17,795 bases of DNA from Avimonoglobus sp965151315 (GCA_965151315.1 CBCTZG010000055.1:1-17795); one strand, 5' to 3'. Numbered from the stretch's first letter, positions 1 to 8,704 are shown. Notes: generated by a model not told the origin, from the letters alone. Program-made: numbers and translations.

Positions 1-19
1 CACCGGTTAACCTTTATAG

Positions 20-44
20 AACCACGCGACTATCGCGTGGTTTT
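20..44 (+). terminator. Intrinsic terminator of a + strand gene left of the window
   Basis: A 9-bp stem (AACCACGCG at 20-28 with CGCGTGGTT at 34-42) closes a five-base loop and runs into TTTT at 41-44. No gene inside the window would use it on the + strand. An upstream gene probably ends just outside or at the very left edge; a TAA lies at 8-10, but its frame cannot be judged. Confidence 0.7.
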
Positions 45-56
45 CGGTATACAATG

Positions 57-87
57 AAAAGGAAACGCTTGAAGCGTTTCCTTTTTT
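57..87. terminator. Bidirectional terminator overlapping the nfo stop codon
   Basis: A stem of about 11 bp (AAAGGAAACGC at 58-68 with GCGTTTCCTTT at 74-84) has the loop TTGAA and is flanked by A and T runs on both sides. It therefore reads as a terminator in both directions. On the minus strand it ends the helicase-nfo transcript, with the nfo TAA (86-88) touching the stem base. On the plus strand it would back up the hairpin at 20-44. Confidence 0.8.
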
Positions 88-919
88 AGTCCTGATATAA
101 TGTTTTGAGCAGGGCGATTTCCCGGGCATAGCCTTCCACATCATTTGGTGTTTCCAAAATAAAAGGAAGCTTCCGCAGCACTGGGTGGTTGATGATCCGG
201 CCGATGGCATCCAAGCCTAGGTGGCCTTCACCGATTTTGGCATGCCGGTCCTTCCTCGCCTCTAACGGATTCATGGAATCGTTGAGGTGCACTGCCCGGA
301 GCTTGTCCAGGCCGACCACCTGGTCGAATTCCGCCAGCACACCGTCTAGGTTATGGACAATATCATAGCCGCCATCCCAGACGTGGCAGGTATCCAGGCA
401 TATGCCCATTTTTTCCGGACGATCTACCAGATCCAGAATAGCCCGGAGTTCCGCGAAATTCCGGCCCACCTCGCTGCCCTTGCCGGCCATGGTTTCCAAC
501 AAGATGGTAGTGGTCTGTTCCGATGTGATGATGGTATTGAGCATATCGGCGATTAGTCGGATCCCAATCTCAGATCCTTGCTGGACATGACTGCCCGGAT
601 GGAAGTTGTAGTAATTTCCGGGGATCAGTTCCATGCGCCGAATATCGTCGACCATGGTGTTTCGGGCAAATTCCCGAATTTCCGGCTTGGCGGCGCAGGC
701 ATTTAAGGTATAGGGAGCATGGGCTACGATGGGCGCGAATTGGTGTGCCTGCAGAAAAGCACGGAATTTTTCAATATCCGCCATGTCAACGGCCTTGGCG
801 GCCCCGCCCCGGGGATTCCGGGTGAAAAAGGCAAATGTGTTTGCACCCATCTCCAGCGCCTGCACACCCATGGCGTAATATCCCTTTGCGGCTGAAATGT
901 GACTTCCAATCTTCAACAT
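86..919 (-). CDS. nfo: Endonuclease IV (AP endonuclease)
   Basis: This cytoplasmic base-excision-repair enzyme cuts DNA 5' to abasic sites and uses three zinc ions in a TIM barrel. All nine metal ligands of the family can be matched: H67, H107 (in FHPGSH), E142 (LLETMAGKG), D176 and H179 (CLDTCH), H211 (AVHLNDS), D224 and H226 (DRHAKIGEG) and E256 (FILETPN). At 277 residues it has the usual full length. The start is supported by AAAGGA seven bases upstream of the ATG. It begins 41 bases after the SNF2 helicase stop with no promoter or terminator visible between them, so both are probably on one transcript that ends at the hairpin overlapping its stop. Confidence 0.96.
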   Translation of the reverse strand: MLKIGSHISAAKGYYAMGVQALEMGANTFAFFTRNPRGGAAKAVDMADIEKFRAFLQAHQFAPIVAHAPYTLNACAAKPEIREFARNTMVDDIRRMELIPGNYYNFHPGSHVQQGSEIGIRLIADMLNTIITSEQTTTILLETMAGKGSEVGRNFAELRAILDLVDRPEKMGICLDTCHVWDGGYDIVHNLDGVLAEFDQVVGLDKLRAVHLNDSMNPLEARKDRHAKIGEGHLGLDAIGRIINHPVLRKLPFILETPNDVEGYAREIALLKTLYQD

Positions 920-960
920 AACATAATCCTTTCCGGCAAAACGCCGTGTATTTTGATTGC

Positions 961-3900
961 TTACTGAAACAGCGCCAGGATTTCTTCCTGGGTCAGGGCG
1001 GAGATCATAGCACTGTTGGCCTGGATCACGCCGTCGGCCAGCCCGCGTTTTTTCTCCTGGAGCTTAATGATCTGTTCCTCAATGGAATTCCGGGCGGCTA
1101 GCTTGATGATCTGTACTGCTTTTGTCTGGCCGATCCGGTGGGCCCGGTCGGAGGCTTGATCCATAACCGCCGGATTCCACCAGGGATCATAATGGATCAC
1201 TGTATCCGCTCCGGTTAGATTCAGGCCGGTGCCGCCGGCCTTGAGAGAGATCAGGAACACGCTGTTTTCACCGCTGTTAAACCGCCGGGCCAATTCTGTC
1301 CGCTCCCGGCTGGGGGTGCTGCCATCCAGATAGAAATAAGAGATCCCCAGTTTATCCAGCCGTTCTCGGATTATGGAAAGCATAGCGGTAAACTGGGAAA
1401 ACACCAGTACCCGGTGGCCGGAGTCCAGCGCGGAGGATAAAAGCTCCTCTAACAGCAGCAGCTTCCCGCTGTCCTTGGTATAATTTTCATCAAACAGCCG
1501 GGGATGGCAGCAAATCTGCCGCAGGCGGGTCAGCAGAGTAAGAATCCGCATCCGGCTTTCACCGGCCTGCAAAATGGCGTCTACCTCGCTGCGGGCCGCC
1601 GCCATGAATGCCGCATACATCCGCCGCTGCTCCGGCGCAAAATCCGCATAAATCGTATTTTCAATTTTTTCCGGCAGCTCGGACAGAACGTCCCCCTTCA
1701 TCCGCCGGAGAATAAAAGGGCGGATCCGCCGCTGCAAATCACCCAGGGCCGCCTGGTCGCCGTCCCGGACCACCGGCCGCTCAAACTGGTCGGTAAAATC
1801 CTTGTGGCTGTATAAATACCCCGGCATAACAAAATCGAAGATCGACCAAAGCTCCGTCAGGCTGTTTTCCACCGGGGTGCCGGTAATGGCAAAGCGGTGC
1901 CTGGCTTGGATCCGTTTGACCCCCTTTGCGTTCATGGTCTTGGGATTTTTAATATGCTGTGCCTCATCAATAAAGAGATAGGAAAATGTCAGTCCTCGGT
2001 ATATGGCCAGATCCCGGCGCAGCAGGGGATAGGAGGTAATAATAAAGTCAAAGCCATCCAAGACAGACAGCTTTTCCTCCCGTTCCGCCCGGGGGCCATC
2101 AATAATTTTTGCACGAGCCGCCGGCGCGAACCGGCTGATCTCATTCAGCCAGTTATAGGTTAGGGCACTGGGGGTTACGATCAGCGCCGGCTGCTTCGGC
2201 TGCTGACTCAGGACAAACGCAATCACCTGGAGGGTCTTCCCCAAGCCCATATCATCGGCTAGGATCCCGCCGAAGCCCAGTTCGGTCAGCTGCTTCATCC
2301 AATGGACGCCATCCTTTTGATAACCCCGGAGCACATTATCTAACCCGGACGGGATTTGGGCGCGGATGCCCCGGATTTCCTCAATCCGGGCCAGAAACGC
2401 CGCGTCGGCTTCTACCAGGCCGCTTTGCACCAGGCCGGATAGATACAATAGGTGATATTTGGACAAGGGCTTGGCGCCCTGCTGAATTTCCTCGTCGTCA
2501 AAGGACAGACTGTCCAAAAGCTTGATTTCTGGAACCGGCTGCCGGCTCAGATCTAAAAACGCGCCGTCCGGCAGCCGGTAGTAAGGCTTTTTCACCCGGA
2601 CAGCCTGCAAAATCCCCCGGATCTCCTCTGGGGAAAGCTCCGCCTGAAAGGAAAATTCCAGCAGATCGATCTGGGTATTGAGCCGTACGCTGCTGTGGAT
2701 CGCCGGCGGGCCAGACGTATACAGGGCAGTAAAGGCATCGCTGGTATATACCTGGCAGAGCTCCTGGAGAACAGGCAGACTGTGAAACAAAAAGGCATAT
2801 AGGCTGTCCGGATCCGCCAGATAAAAGGTTTCCTCCCGGCAGGTAAAAGCAGAGAAGAAGGATAAAACCTGCTGTTCCTTTTCCAGATCCCGGAGGATAA
2901 TTTTCGCGTTGGGCTGCGCTGCGGCCGGCAGCCGGAGGGAAACCGCGCCGTAATAGACAATCACCACACAGGAGATTCCATCGCCGTGCCGGTCAAAATA
3001 GAGGGAAAAGCTGGGGGCCTCGTCGATCACCATATCTTCCAGGCCGGCAGTCACGACGCCCTGTCTGCCCCGGAGCCGGGGCAGGACTTCCGCGGCAAAG
3101 CGGATGGCGTTTTCGCCCTTAAAGTCGATTTGGGTTCGGCTTTCCCGGATCAGCGCCCGGTAAATGGGCATAAACCACTGCTGCCAATCGGGGGTGGTTT
3201 GGAAAATATCACCTTCGTAAAAAAACCAGCTGCCATCCGGTACCAAGGCCAGCCCGCTTTCCCAGACGGATATGTTGATCTCCTGGCCGGCAGCCCGCAC
3301 ATCCACTAAAATATCCGGGTTTTCCCGGCGGATCCGCAGCTCGGAGCGCGGGATACCGTCGATCACAAAGGTACAGTCCACATGCTCCAAAAGCGGCAGA
3401 AGCCGGGCCAGCGTAATGGCGCCAAAGGTGGTTTCTCCCAGTTTCTGGGTATAAAGCGGGGCGTTTTCCGCCGTATTCTGGTAAGATTCGCATAACACCC
3501 GGAGCACCGCCTGATCGGCTTCGGAAAATTCGTACTGCGCCAGATCCAGGCTTTGATGCTTGGACAGCTTAAAAGGCCGGCCGTGCAGATAGCAGTCCAA
3601 AAAGCTTTCCGCACCCCGGATCAACGCCGGCACATCCTCTCCGACCTTCAGCGCGGCGGCGTATTTGCAGACCCGGTCGGCGTTTTTAGTGATGTATAAA
3701 ATCAGGCCCAGGTTTAGTGCCTTTTTAGGTTGCGCACTTTTCGAGAACGCGCCGCAGAGTGCGGCGGCGATCCGATCGTTATTGTCATGAAAGGCCTCGC
3801 CCTCTAAGAGCTCAGCCTGCCGCAGCTTCAGTGTGGCGACAATATGCTTGCAGGGGGAGCCCATGGTTTGGTAATAGGGACAGGTGCAGAAGCAATCCTG

Positions 3901-4080
3901 GATCTTGTCCCCGGAAAAGGTGACGCGGACGTTATGGATCTCCGTCCCGTCGATCCAGGCGCCTACGGCGTTTTCCTCCCGCAGGCGGATGTGTACCCGG
4001 CCTTCCCGGTAATAATCCACGCCACGCTTATACATAGCAGCAGAACAGATGCGCTTGATTTCTTCATCTGTAATTTGCAA
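961..4080 (-). CDS. SWIM zinc-finger SNF2-family helicase/ATPase
   Basis: This is a 1039-residue SNF2/HepA-type DNA translocase, expected to remodel protein-DNA complexes using ATP. An N-terminal SWIM finger is visible (C65-x-C67, then C77-x-H79). It is followed by a long bacterial SNF2-associated region to about residue 560. The first ATPase lobe has GGILADDMGLGKT (GKT at 614-616), DEAQ near 704 and TGTPVENS. The second lobe has FSQFTAM, SLKAGGTGLNLT and SDRAHRIGQTKA near 980. I chose TTG 4080 rather than the longer ATG frame (4137): AAAGGAGGT sits six bases upstream, and the -10 and -35 boxes (4109-4137) lie inside the longer version. It leads the transcript with nfo, suggesting a repair or replication-stress role. 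The precise substrate is unknown. Confidence 0.95.
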   Translation of the reverse strand: MQITDEEIKRICSAAMYKRGVDYYREGRVHIRLREENAVGAWIDGTEIHNVRVTFSGDKIQDCFCTCPYYQTMGSPCKHIVATLKLRQAELLEGEAFHDNNDRIAAALCGAFSKSAQPKKALNLGLILYITKNADRVCKYAAALKVGEDVPALIRGAESFLDCYLHGRPFKLSKHQSLDLAQYEFSEADQAVLRVLCESYQNTAENAPLYTQKLGETTFGAITLARLLPLLEHVDCTFVIDGIPRSELRIRRENPDILVDVRAAGQEINISVWESGLALVPDGSWFFYEGDIFQTTPDWQQWFMPIYRALIRESRTQIDFKGENAIRFAAEVLPRLRGRQGVVTAGLEDMVIDEAPSFSLYFDRHGDGISCVVIVYYGAVSLRLPAAAQPNAKIILRDLEKEQQVLSFFSAFTCREETFYLADPDSLYAFLFHSLPVLQELCQVYTSDAFTALYTSGPPAIHSSVRLNTQIDLLEFSFQAELSPEEIRGILQAVRVKKPYYRLPDGAFLDLSRQPVPEIKLLDSLSFDDEEIQQGAKPLSKYHLLYLSGLVQSGLVEADAAFLARIEEIRGIRAQIPSGLDNVLRGYQKDGVHWMKQLTELGFGGILADDMGLGKTLQVIAFVLSQQPKQPALIVTPSALTYNWLNEISRFAPAARAKIIDGPRAEREEKLSVLDGFDFIITSYPLLRRDLAIYRGLTFSYLFIDEAQHIKNPKTMNAKGVKRIQARHRFAITGTPVENSLTELWSIFDFVMPGYLYSHKDFTDQFERPVVRDGDQAALGDLQRRIRPFILRRMKGDVLSELPEKIENTIYADFAPEQRRMYAAFMAAARSEVDAILQAGESRMRILTLLTRLRQICCHPRLFDENYTKDSGKLLLLEELLSSALDSGHRVLVFSQFTAMLSIIRERLDKLGISYFYLDGSTPSRERTELARRFNSGENSVFLISLKAGGTGLNLTGADTVIHYDPWWNPAVMDQASDRAHRIGQTKAVQIIKLAARNSIEEQIIKLQEKKRGLADGVIQANSAMISALTQEEILALFQ

Positions 4081-4086
4081 GGCCCC

Positions 4087-4095
4087 ACCTCCTTT
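4087..4095 (-). promoter_or_regulatory. Ribosome binding site fixing a TTG start for the SNF2 helicase
   Basis: On the minus strand AAAGGAGGT is followed by six bases and then TTG at 4080-4078. The near-perfect Shine-Dalgarno match and spacing decide the start. The ATG at 4137 has no ribosome site and lies in the promoter. Confidence 0.85.
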
Positions 4096-4108
4096 TCGGT
4101 ATCTTTTT

Positions 4109-4137
4109 ATTATAGCACAGAGAACCGGGTTTTGCAA
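4109..4137 (-). promoter_or_regulatory. Promoter of the SNF2-nfo unit
   Basis: The minus strand reads TTGCAA (4137-4132), a 17-base spacer, then TATAAT (4114-4109), a good vegetative sigma-factor match. Transcription would start near 4102, giving a leader of about 20 bases before the TTG start. Confidence 0.8.
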
Positions 4138-4276
4138 TATCCCAGACAGATTTTAACAGGAAATTTTAGACATGCCGAATCCTAACAGCTGTTGGATATG
4201 CAGGAAATTCCAAATCCATCCGCATATTCCACAAAAACCGAGAGCCCTGTCCGGCAAAATTGGAGGACTTTGCGAA

Positions 4277-4305
4277 TTGCCAAATCCCATGGGGATGAAT
4301 ATAAT
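4277..4305 (+). promoter_or_regulatory. Promoter of the HAD phosphatase gene
   Basis: TTGCCA (4277-4282), a 17-base spacer and TATAAT (4300-4305) precede the HAD gene by 25 bases. It is back to back with the helicase promoter. The roughly 140 bases between the two -35 boxes contain only a weak imperfect inverted repeat (4193-4231). Confidence 0.8.
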
Positions 4306-4330
4306 ATAGGTAAGAAAGGAGCGTGTTACC

Positions 4331-5161
4331 ATGGGAAAATTCAGCGGGATACTCTTGTGCAGTGATTTGGATGATACGCTTTTAACAACCGATAAACAGG
4401 TTTCTGCGGAAAACCGGGCGGCCATCGAATACTTTCAGCGGGAGGGCGGCCTGTTCACCTTTGCTACGGGCCGGTCGATGACCGGCATCCAATGGCCGTT
4501 AGAGCTGGTGAAGCCTAACGCGCCGGTGATTTGTTTTAACGGCAGCGGGATCTATGATATGGCCGCCGGCCAAATGGTTTGGGAAACCTTTTTGGATCAA
4601 AACGCCGTCCGGGTGGTGGAATTTGTGGACGAAACGTACCCGTATGTAGGGATTGAGGTCTGTGTGAATGACCGGATTTATTTTTGCAAGAGCAACCGGA
4701 TTGTATCCAAGCACCAGCAGGATGAGCGGCTGGAGCCTAATGAAGCGGATTACCGGCAGGTGCGGGAGCCTTGGAAAAAGGTGGTATTTCTTCAGGAGGA
4801 GGATGAACTGCCGTTGGTGAAAAATGGACTGCTGACCTCGTATTTTACCAGGCATTATGATTTTGTCCAAAGCAGCCCGCATTTTTACGAAATGCTTCCT
4901 AAGGGCGCTTCAAAGGGCGCGGCGCTGATGATTTTAGCGGAGCGCCTGGGGATCGCTCCAAGCCGTACCATTGGTATCGGGGACAACGAAAATGACCTGA
5001 CCCTGGTGGAAAAAGCGGGGATCGGTGTGGCGGTGGCCAACGCAGTGCCGGCGCTGCTCAACGCAGCGGATTTTATCAGCACGGATAATAACACCAACGC
5101 GGTGGCGACCATCATTTATGGACTGGAGCAGGGGCTGGTGTCTTTTGCCGGGAATCAATAG
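4331..5161 (+). CDS. Cof-type HAD-superfamily phosphatase
   Basis: This 276-residue protein is a Cof/HAD-IIB hydrolase, a family of cytoplasmic phosphatases acting on sugar phosphates, nucleotides or cofactor phosphates. Visible motifs are the nucleophile and acid/base pair D12 and D14 (SDLDDTLL), motif II T46 (FATGR), the motif III lysine K195 (GASKGAAL) and motif IV G217-D218-N219 through D222 (GIGDNENDLTLV). The cap domain lies between motifs II and III, as in subclass IIB. AAAGGAG upstream supports the ATG. It has its own promoter and its own terminator, so it is a single-gene unit. The substrate cannot be read from sequence. The phosphomutase next door makes a sugar-phosphate substrate conceivable, but this is only an inference. 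Confidence 0.92.
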   Translation: MGKFSGILLCSDLDDTLLTTDKQVSAENRAAIEYFQREGGLFTFATGRSMTGIQWPLELVKPNAPVICFNGSGIYDMAAGQMVWETFLDQNAVRVVEFVDETYPYVGIEVCVNDRIYFCKSNRIVSKHQQDERLEPNEADYRQVREPWKKVVFLQEEDELPLVKNGLLTSYFTRHYDFVQSSPHFYEMLPKGASKGAALMILAERLGIAPSRTIGIGDNENDLTLVEKAGIGVAVANAVPALLNAADFISTDNNTNAVATIIYGLEQGLVSFAGNQ

Positions 5162-5170
5162 AACATGTAT

Positions 5171-5197
5171 CTGCCGCGGACCGCGGCAGATTTTTTT
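5171..5197 (+). terminator. Intrinsic terminator of the HAD phosphatase gene
   Basis: CTGCCGC (5171-5177) pairs with GCGGCAG (5183-5189) across a five-base loop; one A and then seven T follow (5191-5197). It starts nine bases after the HAD stop codon. Confidence 0.92.
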
Positions 5198-5207
5198 GTA
5201 AAAACCA

Positions 5208-5236
5208 TTGCATAAATGGCAAAATTTGTGTATACT
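5208..5236 (+). promoter_or_regulatory. Promoter of the phosphomutase gene
   Basis: TTGCAT (5208-5213), a 17-base spacer and TATACT (5231-5236) lie between the HAD terminator and the phosphomutase start. The leader would be only about 23 bases long. Confidence 0.8.
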
Positions 5237-5252
5237 ATGAAAAGAATGACTT

Positions 5253-5258
5253 GGAGGT
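5253..5258 (+). promoter_or_regulatory. Ribosome binding site fixing a TTG start for the phosphomutase
   Basis: GGAGGT is seven bases upstream of an in-frame TTG at 5266. The longer frame would start at TTG 5251, which overlaps this site and has no ribosome site of its own. Confidence 0.8.
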
Positions 5259-5265
5259 GTTTGAT

Positions 5266-6996
5266 TTGGCAGATTATAAGGCCGAATATTTGCGCTGGAG
5301 CCAGGCTCCGGCGGTAGACGCGGAAACGAAACAGGAGCTTGCAGGGATTGCGGATAATGAAAAGGAGATCGAGGAACGGTTTTACCGGGAACTGGAATTC
5401 GGCACCGGCGGTATGCGGGGCATTTTGGGCGCCGGCACAAACCGGATGAATATTTATACGGTGCGCCGGGCAAGCCAGGGCGTAGCCAAATATGTGCAGG
5501 AGAAAAACCAGGCCCAGGCCGGGGTGCTGATCGGGTACGATACCCGGAACTTCTCCCGGGTGTTTGCCCAGGAAACCGCCCGGGTGCTGGCGGCCAACGG
5601 CGTAAAGGCGTATCTGTTTGATAAGGTGCATTCTGTACCGGAGGTTTCCTTTGGGGTTCGGGAGCTAGGCTGCGCCGCTGGTGTCATGATCACCGCCAGC
5701 CACAATCCCAAGGAATATAATGGCTACAAGGTGTATGGCGGCGACGGCTGCCAGCTGCCGCCGGACGGCGCCGCAGTGGTGCTGGCCGCGATTGACAGCT
5801 TTGATATTTTTGACGATATCCGCCTGATGGATCTGGACGAGGCAATCGCCGCCGGTATGGTAGAAATGGTAGGCCAGGCCCTGGATGAGAAATTTATCGA
5901 AACAATCCAAAAGGAACAGCTGAACCCAGAAGCAGTTAAGGCTGTGGCGGACAGCTTTAAGCTGGTTTATACCCCTTTCCATGGCACTGGCAGCCGGCCT
6001 GTGCAGACCATTTTAAAGCGGATGGGCTTTCGGCATGTTTTGGTGGTCAAGGAGCAGGACACTGAGGACGGCAATTTCCCTACGGTAAAATCCCCCAATC
6101 CCGAGGAAAAAGAGGGCTTCACCCTGGCCATCGCCATGGCGAAGGAAAACGACGTAGACCTGATTATTGGCACAGACCCAGACTGCGACCGGGTAGGGAT
6201 CGTTGTCCGGGATAAGGACGGGGTTTACCAAACCATGACCGGGAACCAGACCGGGGCGCTGCTGACGGAATATATCCTGGCATCCAGGAAGGCGGCGGGC
6301 ACACTGCCGGCCAACGGCGTGGTAATCAAAACCATTGTGACGACAGAGCTGGCGGCGGCCATAGCCCGGGCGTATGGTGTGGCTGTTGTGGACGTGCTAA
6401 CGGGTTTTAAATATATCGGCGAAAAAATGACGGAATATGCAAAGACCAAGCAATACACCTACCTGTTTGGCTTTGAGGAGAGCTACGGCTGTCTGCCGGG
6501 GACCTATGCCCGAGATAAGGACGGTGTCGCGGCCACCATGCTGATCGCGGAAATGGCGGCTTGGTATAAGACTAAAAATATGTCGCTGTATGAGGCCATG
6601 CAGGCTATTTATAAAAAATATGGGTATTATTATGAGCATACCGTATCCTTTACGATGCCTGGCAAGGATGGCATGGAGAAAATGGCCGCGCTGATGCAGG
6701 GGCTGCGGGAAAAACCGCTGGTAGCGGTCAGCGGTATGCGGGTGACTGCCTGTGCTGATTATCAGGCCCAGACGCTTGTCACCCAGACGGGAATAACGCC
6801 GATTACGGGGCTGCCCAAATCTGATGTGCTTAAATATGATCTGGAAGACGGCAAAACCTACTGTATTATCCGGCCGTCTGGTACGGAACCCAAAATCAAA
6901 ATTTATCTGGCTTCTTCCCAGGATAGTATGGCCGGCGCGGAGAAAGTGGTGCAGGCTGTGCTGGAGGATTTGAAAAAACAGTTGAAACTGGAATAA
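5266..6996 (+). CDS. pgcA: Phosphoglucomutase/phosphomannomutase (alpha-D-phosphohexomutase)
   Basis: This enzyme interconverts hexose 1- and 6-phosphates (glucose and probably mannose) through a phosphoserine, supplying nucleotide-sugar synthesis for the envelope and glycogen. All four active-site loops are present: TASHNPKEYNGYKVY with the phosphoserine S145, the metal loop GTDPDCDRVG near residue 302, the sugar loop GFEESYGCLPG near 400 and the phosphate loop RPSGTEPKIKIYL near 535. At 576 residues it matches the long Firmicute PgcA subgroup rather than the roughly 450-residue GlmM enzymes. The start is the TTG at 5266, set by GGAGGT. It has its own promoter and terminator. The symbol rests on family and length; substrate preference cannot be read from sequence. 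Confidence 0.94.
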   Translation: MADYKAEYLRWSQAPAVDAETKQELAGIADNEKEIEERFYRELEFGTGGMRGILGAGTNRMNIYTVRRASQGVAKYVQEKNQAQAGVLIGYDTRNFSRVFAQETARVLAANGVKAYLFDKVHSVPEVSFGVRELGCAAGVMITASHNPKEYNGYKVYGGDGCQLPPDGAAVVLAAIDSFDIFDDIRLMDLDEAIAAGMVEMVGQALDEKFIETIQKEQLNPEAVKAVADSFKLVYTPFHGTGSRPVQTILKRMGFRHVLVVKEQDTEDGNFPTVKSPNPEEKEGFTLAIAMAKENDVDLIIGTDPDCDRVGIVVRDKDGVYQTMTGNQTGALLTEYILASRKAAGTLPANGVVIKTIVTTELAAAIARAYGVAVVDVLTGFKYIGEKMTEYAKTKQYTYLFGFEESYGCLPGTYARDKDGVAATMLIAEMAAWYKTKNMSLYEAMQAIYKKYGYYYEHTVSFTMPGKDGMEKMAALMQGLREKPLVAVSGMRVTACADYQAQTLVTQTGITPITGLPKSDVLKYDLEDGKTYCIIRPSGTEPKIKIYLASSQDSMAGAEKVVQAVLEDLKKQLKLE

Positions 6997-7000
6997 GATT

Positions 7001-7032
7001 AAAAAAACAGGCGTATAAACGCCTGTTTTTTT
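7001..7032. terminator. Bidirectional terminator between the phosphomutase and carboxypeptidase genes
   Basis: A 13-bp stem (7001-7013 with 7020-7032) begins with seven A and ends with seven T around the core ACAGGCG/CGCCTGT, with a six-base loop. It works on both strands and serves the two convergent genes. Confidence 0.95.
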
Positions 7033-7041
7033 AATTTGCTT

Positions 7042-8676
7042 TTATCGTTTCCGTCGCCGCTGATAGTGGTTGTTTATGCTCTGGCGGTCCTGGCGGGTGG
7101 TATAGGACAGCCGGCTGCGCCGCTGTTTCCGGCGTTTGCGGCGGTTGAAGTTGATATAGATCAAAAGCAAGAGGATAACGATTACGGGAATCAACACAAA
7201 GGGGTTCAAAAGAAACCGCAGTATGTTGTTGATCACATGGATGATCTCGTCCCGCTTTACCTCATTTAACGCGACCAGGTCTGTAGAGATCAGGGTTTTG
7301 CCGTTCAGCGTATAAGTGATCCGGCCCAAAACCTGGCCTTGCTGAATGGGTGCGGCGATTTTCTCGTTCAGGACAGTTTCGGTCTGGATCTGGCTGGGAT
7401 CTGTGTCATTGGGCAGCAGCATTTCCACGTTCTGGGCTGGGCCCAAGGTTACCCGTATCCGCTTTTTTGCCTCGTAAACGCTGGAATCTGCCACCACCTC
7501 GCTGGTGGATGCGATTTTGTGATACTTGAAATTATCAAATACATGCTGGAACAGCGCGGTTGTGTCGGTAAAGGAATAGGCCTTGTCCTTTTCGTTTTCA
7601 TTTTCACAGCCTAAAATCACGGAGAGGAGATTGATGTCCCCTTTGGTGGCCGAGGCAACAAGACAGTCCCCGGACTCGTCGGTATGGCCGGTCTTGATAC
7701 CGGTGGCATATTGATAAAACAAGCTGGTGTTCCGGTATTTGCTGACCAGGTGGTTCGTATTGGACAGCTTTCGAGTTTTTTCACATTTGTTGGTAGGCGG
7801 CAAATCGTAGGTTTTGGTGGCCACAATTTCCCGGAAGGTTTCATTCTTCATGGCGTGGCGGGCTAAAAGCGCAAGATCGCTGGCCGTGGTATAGTGGTTC
7901 GGATCGTGAAATCCGTGGGGATTGGCAAAATTAGAGTTCATGGCCCCCAGTTCCCTGGCCCGGGCGTTCATCATGTCCACAAATCCGCTGATACTGCCGC
8001 CCACGTGCTCGGCCAGAACGTTTGCCGCATCATTAGCAGACTGTACTAAAAGGGCGTATAAAAGCTGTTCTACCGTCAGTTCCTCGCCGGGGACGATGCC
8101 CAGCTGGGAGTGTTCATTGGTAATGGGGGCGATAGCTTCCTCCGAGGCCACCACCACATCGGATAAATTGCTTTTTTCCAAGGTCAGAATCGCGGTGAGG
8201 ATCTTCGTGGTGCTGGCCGGGTACATTTTTTGATTTTCATTTTTCGCGAACAGGACGGCACCGGTATTCATATCCACAAGCAGTGCGGCCTCCGCATGGA
8301 CGTCGGGAAATTCTTCTGGATCCTGCGTCTCTTCCGCCGCGGCGGAATCATCTTCAGCGTCGTTTTTTTCGCTGTCTGCCGTTTCACTGTCTTTTGCGTT
8401 GCTGCTCTTCTTCCCAGTGGGCGAGGGGGAGGGGGATTTATCCTGCTTGTCCGAATCCGCATCATCGTCCTGATCTGGTTTCGCGGAAGGGGACGGGCTG
8501 GATTTTTTCGGACTGGGGGACGGGCTCTCCCTGCCGCTCCTGGCAGAGGGTGAGGGAGATGCCTCCTCTGTGTCCGCTGTGGCAGAAGGGGACGGGCTGG
8601 GGGCCGCAGCAGCAGGTAAAGCAGCCGAAACTGTTAGGGCCAGCGCCAGCAATATGTGCAGTAATTTATTTTTCAT
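7042..8676 (-). CDS. D-alanyl-D-alanine carboxypeptidase (peptidase S11), membrane-anchored, with a Ser/Pro-rich spacer
   Basis: This penicillin-binding protein trims the terminal D-Ala from peptidoglycan stem peptides outside the membrane. A Sec signal peptide covers residues 1-25 (hydrophobic core, then PAAAA). Residues 26-122 are a disordered spacer of SPSPS blocks and acidic runs. The catalytic domain follows with S155-T-T-K158, S213-A-N215 and K328-T-G330. After a C-terminal beta domain come one membrane helix (about 486-507) and a tail very rich in Arg/Lys, which should be cytoplasmic. At 544 residues it is longer than typical S11 enzymes because of the spacer and tail. AGGAGGT precedes the ATG. 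DacF/DacA-type naming is possible, but I cannot choose between paralogs. It has two possible promoters in the divergent region at its 5' side. Confidence 0.93.
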   Translation of the reverse strand: MKNKLLHILLALALTVSAALPAAAAPSPSPSATADTEEASPSPSARSGRESPSPSPKKSSPSPSAKPDQDDDADSDKQDKSPSPSPTGKKSSNAKDSETADSEKNDAEDDSAAAEETQDPEEFPDVHAEAALLVDMNTGAVLFAKNENQKMYPASTTKILTAILTLEKSNLSDVVVASEEAIAPITNEHSQLGIVPGEELTVEQLLYALLVQSANDAANVLAEHVGGSISGFVDMMNARARELGAMNSNFANPHGFHDPNHYTTASDLALLARHAMKNETFREIVATKTYDLPPTNKCEKTRKLSNTNHLVSKYRNTSLFYQYATGIKTGHTDESGDCLVASATKGDINLLSVILGCENENEKDKAYSFTDTTALFQHVFDNFKYHKIASTSEVVADSSVYEAKKRIRVTLGPAQNVEMLLPNDTDPSQIQTETVLNEKIAAPIQQGQVLGRITYTLNGKTLISTDLVALNEVKRDEIIHVINNILRFLLNPFVLIPVIVILLLLIYINFNRRKRRKQRRSRLSYTTRQDRQSINNHYQRRRKR

Positions 8677-8704
8677 ACATACCTCCTGAGATCAATATAG
8701 ATAT

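Noticed and set aside
4193..4231. Imperfect inverted repeat TGGATATGC / GCATATTCCA between the divergent promoters
   Set aside because: The 20-base gap, one-base mismatch and lack of overlap with either promoter make an operator claim too weak.
4934..5631. Minus-strand frames overlapping the end of the HAD gene and the start of the phosphomutase
   Set aside because: They cross a terminator and a promoter and lie antisense to two genes with clear motifs.
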